From NCBI GenBank assembly GCA_024645065.1, contig JAHEGP010000135.1, forward strand, positions 1 to 8,360: a stretch of DNA of 8,360 nt. The letters run 5' to 3'. The translations under genes were made by a program, and so were the position numbers. This DNA comes from Cellvibrionales bacterium. Its GTDB lineage: Bacteria > Pseudomonadota > Gammaproteobacteria > Pseudomonadales > JAHEGP01. The notes under the pieces were generated by a model. That model saw only the letters and a program-made list of their open reading frames with translations. It had not been told where the DNA came from and made no database searches. Positions 5,866 through 8,360 of this stretch are shown piece by piece (the stretch's first letter is position 1; each line of letters opens with the position of its first letter).

Positions 5866-7266
5866 GTGCCGGACAAAGCAAGCGATACCGTAAGCCGCCC
5901 ACGGCTTTCACTGGGCATCATCATACTCGGCTGCTTTGTAGCGCCCCTGCTGGTGCACTCCTCTACCCTGGCTATCCCGGCGATTGCCCGGGACCTGTCG
6001 CTGGACGCCCGCACCATCAGCTGGTTTACCATGGCGCTGGTCATTGGCAATGTCAGCTTTATGCTGCCTGCGGCTCGCCTTGGCGACCGCTTCGGCCGCA
6101 AGCGCCTGTTTGTGCTGGGAATGTTGCTGGCCGCGTTAGCCTCCCTGCTGGGCGCCCTGGCGCAAGACAGCGTCACCTTGATGGTCTGCCGCTTTTTGCA
6201 GGGCATGGGCAATGCCATCATTTTTGGTAACGGGCTGGCGCTGATCAACGGCATTACGCCGATCGAAAAGCGCGGGCGAGTCACAGGTGTCTATGCCGCC
6301 TTTTGCTATCTGGGCATTGTCAGTGGCCCACTGCTGGGAGGCTACGTGATCGACCATTTCAACTGGCGCATGGTGTTTTTTATCCCGGTACCGATATTGC
6401 TGTTGGCGTCACTGGTTGGCGCCGTGGGCCTTACATGGGAGCGCTTCGGCAAGCGCGACTCGCGTTTCGATATCAGCGGCAGCGTCATCTACACGCTGGC
6501 GATCCTGCTGCTGGCACCCGGCGTGCAGAATATCAACACCCTGGCAGGACAGCTGACAATAGCACTTGGCCTGGTTTTACTGGCCGGATTCTGCTGGCAA
6601 CAAATGGTAAAAACCGATCCACTGATAGAGCTGGGCCTGTTCGTGCGCAACCGACTGTTTGGTTTCAGTTGCCTGGCCACCCTGTTCATTTATGTTGGCC
6701 TGTTCTCCCTGCCATTTATCATCACCCTGTATTTGCAATACATCAAGGCCATCGGTGCTCAGACCGCTGGCCTGATCCTCATCTCGCAAGCCATCTTTAC
6801 CGCTCTGGTAGCACCCTTCAGCGGCCTGCTATCAGAACGCCATCCCAGCCACTACATTGCCATAAGCGGGGTATTGATCGTGGCCTGTGGACTAGCGCTG
6901 CTGTGCCGCATCGACGCCGGCTCGAGCCTGTTGGAGGTCATAGCAGCGCTATGCCTGATCGGTGCAGGTGCGGGACTGATCGACACGCCCATCATTCACG
7001 CAGCCCTGGCAACGGTTACGCTCGAGCACCTGGGAAGCGCCTCCGCGGCCATCAATACCATGCGCATGATGGGCGGTTTTGTCAGCATCGGGATAATATC
7101 GGCACTGCTCAATATCCAGATTGGCGGCGCCCTCATCACCCCCGAAGTCTATGGCGAACTGCTGACAGTAGTGCACTGGTATTTTATTCTCTCCATCGGT
7201 TTTGCATTGTGTGCTGCGGCATGCCTTTACTGGGGCTTCCAGAATCGACAGCCGGTGTTGGCATAA
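5866..7266 (+). CDS. MFS transporter, 14-helix DHA2 (drug:H+ antiporter) type
   Basis: Predicted 466-residue inner-membrane proton antiporter, substrate unknown. About fourteen hydrophobic segments can be counted, from residues 14-32 to the last near 440-460. Motif A, GDRFGRKR, is at 73-80 between helices 2 and 3, an Arg-containing CRFLQGMGNA segment lies at 108-117 in helix 4, and motif C, GIVSGPLLGGY, is at 150-160 in helix 5. NWRMVFF at 166-172 is also typical of DHA2. Helix 1 lacks the usual LDxTIVNVALP form and reads HSSTLAIPAI, so the Asp common in helix 1 of DHA2 exporters is absent. The start is GTG at 5866 with GGGGG at 5853-5857 as ribosome-binding site. It is divergent from sqr, with three inverted repeats between, and 77 bp upstream of the acyltransferase gene, with which it may be co-transcribed. 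The family identity is secure; the cargo cannot be inferred. Confidence 0.85.
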   Translation: MPDKASDTVSRPRLSLGIIILGCFVAPLLVHSSTLAIPAIARDLSLDARTISWFTMALVIGNVSFMLPAARLGDRFGRKRLFVLGMLLAALASLLGALAQDSVTLMVCRFLQGMGNAIIFGNGLALINGITPIEKRGRVTGVYAAFCYLGIVSGPLLGGYVIDHFNWRMVFFIPVPILLLASLVGAVGLTWERFGKRDSRFDISGSVIYTLAILLLAPGVQNINTLAGQLTIALGLVLLAGFCWQQMVKTDPLIELGLFVRNRLFGFSCLATLFIYVGLFSLPFIITLYLQYIKAIGAQTAGLILISQAIFTALVAPFSGLLSERHPSHYIAISGVLIVACGLALLCRIDAGSSLLEVIAALCLIGAGAGLIDTPIIHAALATVTLEHLGSASAAINTMRMMGGFVSIGIISALLNIQIGGALITPEVYGELLTVVHWYFILSIGFALCAAACLYWGFQNRQPVLA

Positions 7267-7343
7267 CGCCATGACAACAGCCTGGCCGGGAGGTATAGTC
7301 GTCGTACTCGATTGATTCCCACTGCATCTCATCGGCATACGCT

Positions 7344-8279
7344 ATGGAAAAAGTGAAGGCAAAGGCAAAGGCAAAGGCAAAGGCAAAGGCAAAAAAAGCT
7401 AAAACCCCGCCAGGCAAACATCAGCAGCCGCAGAAAGACCCATCCCTGGAGCGACATATCGAAAAAGCACTGGCGACAGGGGCGCCCTCCGGACTTGAGT
7501 TGGAGCTCAACTACCGCATCATCCAGCAGGTATTCAAGCCCCGGGTCTTCGGTGCCGAAAACCTGCCTGATAAACCCTGCCTGTTTGTCGGCAATCATTC
7601 GCTGTTTGCCCTCGATGGCATGGTGCTTGCCCCGGTGATGCAAAAGCAGTTCGGACGCTTTTTACGCCCCCTGGGAGATCGCTTTCTGTTCAACTTGCCC
7701 AGCACCGAAAACCTGCTGCTCAGTCGCGGCGCGGTAGTCGGTCACCCGCAAGTGTGCTCGGCACTGATGGAAGCCGGACATGACCTGCTGGTATTCCCTG
7801 GTGGTGCCCACGAAGCCGTCAAGCCCAAGCGCGAGCTTTACACCCTGCAGTGGAAACAACGTTACGGCTTCGTCAAACTGGCGGCACAACATGGCTACAC
7901 GATCATGCCGTTCGGTATGGTTGGGCCCGATGATTTTTATGGCCACCTGATCGAGGGCGAGGATATCCCGAATTCTTTGCTCGGCCAGCTGCTGCGACGA
8001 CTGGGCCTGCTAACCGACGACACCCGACCCGACCTGCTGGCTCCGATTCCGGTCGGCATCCTGGGTTCCTGGATCCCCAAGCCCCAGCGCTGCTATATCG
8101 GCCTGGGCAAGCCGATAGATTTATCCGCCCTGAAAGGCAAAACTGTCACCCCCGCCAAGCTGCGCTCGCTGCGCAACAAGGTGGCGAAGGAGATCGAACA
8201 GCAGTTGGAGGACATGCTGGCGGAGCGCGAGCAAGGACGGGACCAGGAGGGTTTGCTGCGGCGAGTATTGACCCGTTAG
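7344..8279 (+). CDS. PlsC/MGAT-like lysophospholipid-type acyltransferase with Lys-Ala N-terminal tail
   Basis: Predicted 311-residue acyltransferase of the LPLAT superfamily, nearest in pattern to the MGAT/DGAT-like group; it probably transfers acyl chains to a lysolipid, glyceride or alcohol at the membrane. VGNHSLFALDG (82-92) is the catalytic block, with His85 and Asp91 separated by five residues instead of the textbook four. VFPGGAHEA (150-158) is the acceptor/phosphate block, and TIMPFGMVGPDD (186-197) is the later block with a conserved Pro. I see no strong membrane helix. Residues 4-20 are almost only Lys and Ala, encoded by a hexanucleotide repeat, then a Pro/Gln/Lys linker to about 35. 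The ATG is the only start after an in-frame stop at 7296, and lacks a clear Shine-Dalgarno sequence, so the true start could be non-canonical or downstream. The exact acyl acceptor is unknown. Confidence 0.8.
   Translation: MEKVKAKAKAKAKAKAKKAKTPPGKHQQPQKDPSLERHIEKALATGAPSGLELELNYRIIQQVFKPRVFGAENLPDKPCLFVGNHSLFALDGMVLAPVMQKQFGRFLRPLGDRFLFNLPSTENLLLSRGAVVGHPQVCSALMEAGHDLLVFPGGAHEAVKPKRELYTLQWKQRYGFVKLAAQHGYTIMPFGMVGPDDFYGHLIEGEDIPNSLLGQLLRRLGLLTDDTRPDLLAPIPVGILGSWIPKPQRCYIGLGKPIDLSALKGKTVTPAKLRSLRNKVAKEIEQQLEDMLAEREQGRDQEGLLRRVLTR
7358..7393 (+). repeat. (GGCAAA)6 hexanucleotide tandem repeat inside the acyltransferase gene
   Basis: Six exact consecutive copies of GGCAAA, read in frame as alternating AAG and GCA codons (Lys-Ala). 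It begins 14 bases after the start ATG. Because the unit is 6 bp, copy changes would add or remove Lys-Ala pairs without shifting the frame. Codon identity across all copies points to slippage expansion, not to selection on protein alone. Confidence 0.95.
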
Positions 8280-8316
8280 AATGGCTCCCGGGCTTGGCGG
8301 GCTCGACGCCAATCCC

Positions 8317-8333
8317 CGCTGCATGACGCAGCG
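8317..8333 (+). terminator. Possible terminator hairpin after the acyltransferase
   Basis: CGCTGC and GCAGCG form a perfect 6-bp GC-rich stem with a 5-nt loop, 38 bp after the stop codon. The following bases (CCTACTATTTCCTT) are only loosely T-rich, so this is a weak terminator candidate. The rest of 8280-8360 shows nothing I can name. Confidence 0.3.
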
Positions 8334-8360
8334 CCTACTATTTCCTTGCCATCAGCTTCC

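Noticed and set aside
7271..7315. Tiny plus-strand frame MTTAWPGGIVVVLD between the MFS and acyltransferase genes
   Set aside because: Fourteen codons, no ribosome-binding site and no known leader-peptide pattern.
7184..7417. Minus-strand frame beginning with a FAFAFAFA hydrophobic run that mimics a signal peptide
   Set aside because: The run is the reverse complement of the GGCAAA repeat, and the frame overlaps the ends of two well-supported genes. It is an artefact of the repeat.

Overview
The window looks like a chromosomal segment of a Gammaproteobacterium, probably a marine, aerobic one. The proteins most resemble gammaproteobacterial families, the genes are tightly packed and moderately GC-rich, and fatty-acid, sulfide and arsenic enzymes sit side by side. 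The placement is an impression from sequence and is not proven. I see no rRNA, tRNA, CRISPR array, insertion sequence or phage gene. No gap between genes exceeds 300 bases.

Layout. (1) On the minus strand, a CorA-family cation transporter is cut by the left edge (1-663). Upstream of it, and probably co-transcribed, is an alpha-methylacyl-CoA racemase (725-1858). (2) Diverging from the racemase is a compact four-gene arsenic operon on the plus strand: arsR (2012), the ArsI-type C-As lyase (2402), arsC (2854) and acr3 (3261-4310). The junctions are tight: 15 bp, then a 1-base and a 4-base overlap. The control region holds two 20-bp palindromes that cover both promoter elements and touch the arsR start codon, so the operon appears to be autorepressed by ArsR, probably from a leaderless mRNA. 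(3) A type I sulfide:quinone oxidoreductase (4318-5604, minus) converges on acr3 with only 7 bp between stop codons. (4) A 261-bp divergent region with three inverted repeats separates it from a 14-helix MFS exporter (5866-7266, plus). (5) Last is a PlsC/MGAT-like acyltransferase (7344-8279) whose N-terminus is a Lys-Ala tail encoded by six exact copies of a hexanucleotide.

How the parts work together. ArsC reduces arsenate to arsenite, ArsI splits methyl- or aryl-arsenicals(III) to arsenite, Acr3 exports arsenite, and ArsR senses As(III). The operon therefore covers inorganic arsenate and trivalent organoarsenicals. The flanking SQR oxidises sulfide into the quinone pool. A functional link to arsenic (sulfide forms thioarsenicals) is possible but is only inference. 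The racemase, MFS pump and acyltransferase look like ordinary lipid and transport genes. I did not find a clearly new multi-gene system. The most notable signals are the leaderless, operator-embedded arsR start, the hexanucleotide repeat, and the repeat-rich sqr/MFS control region.
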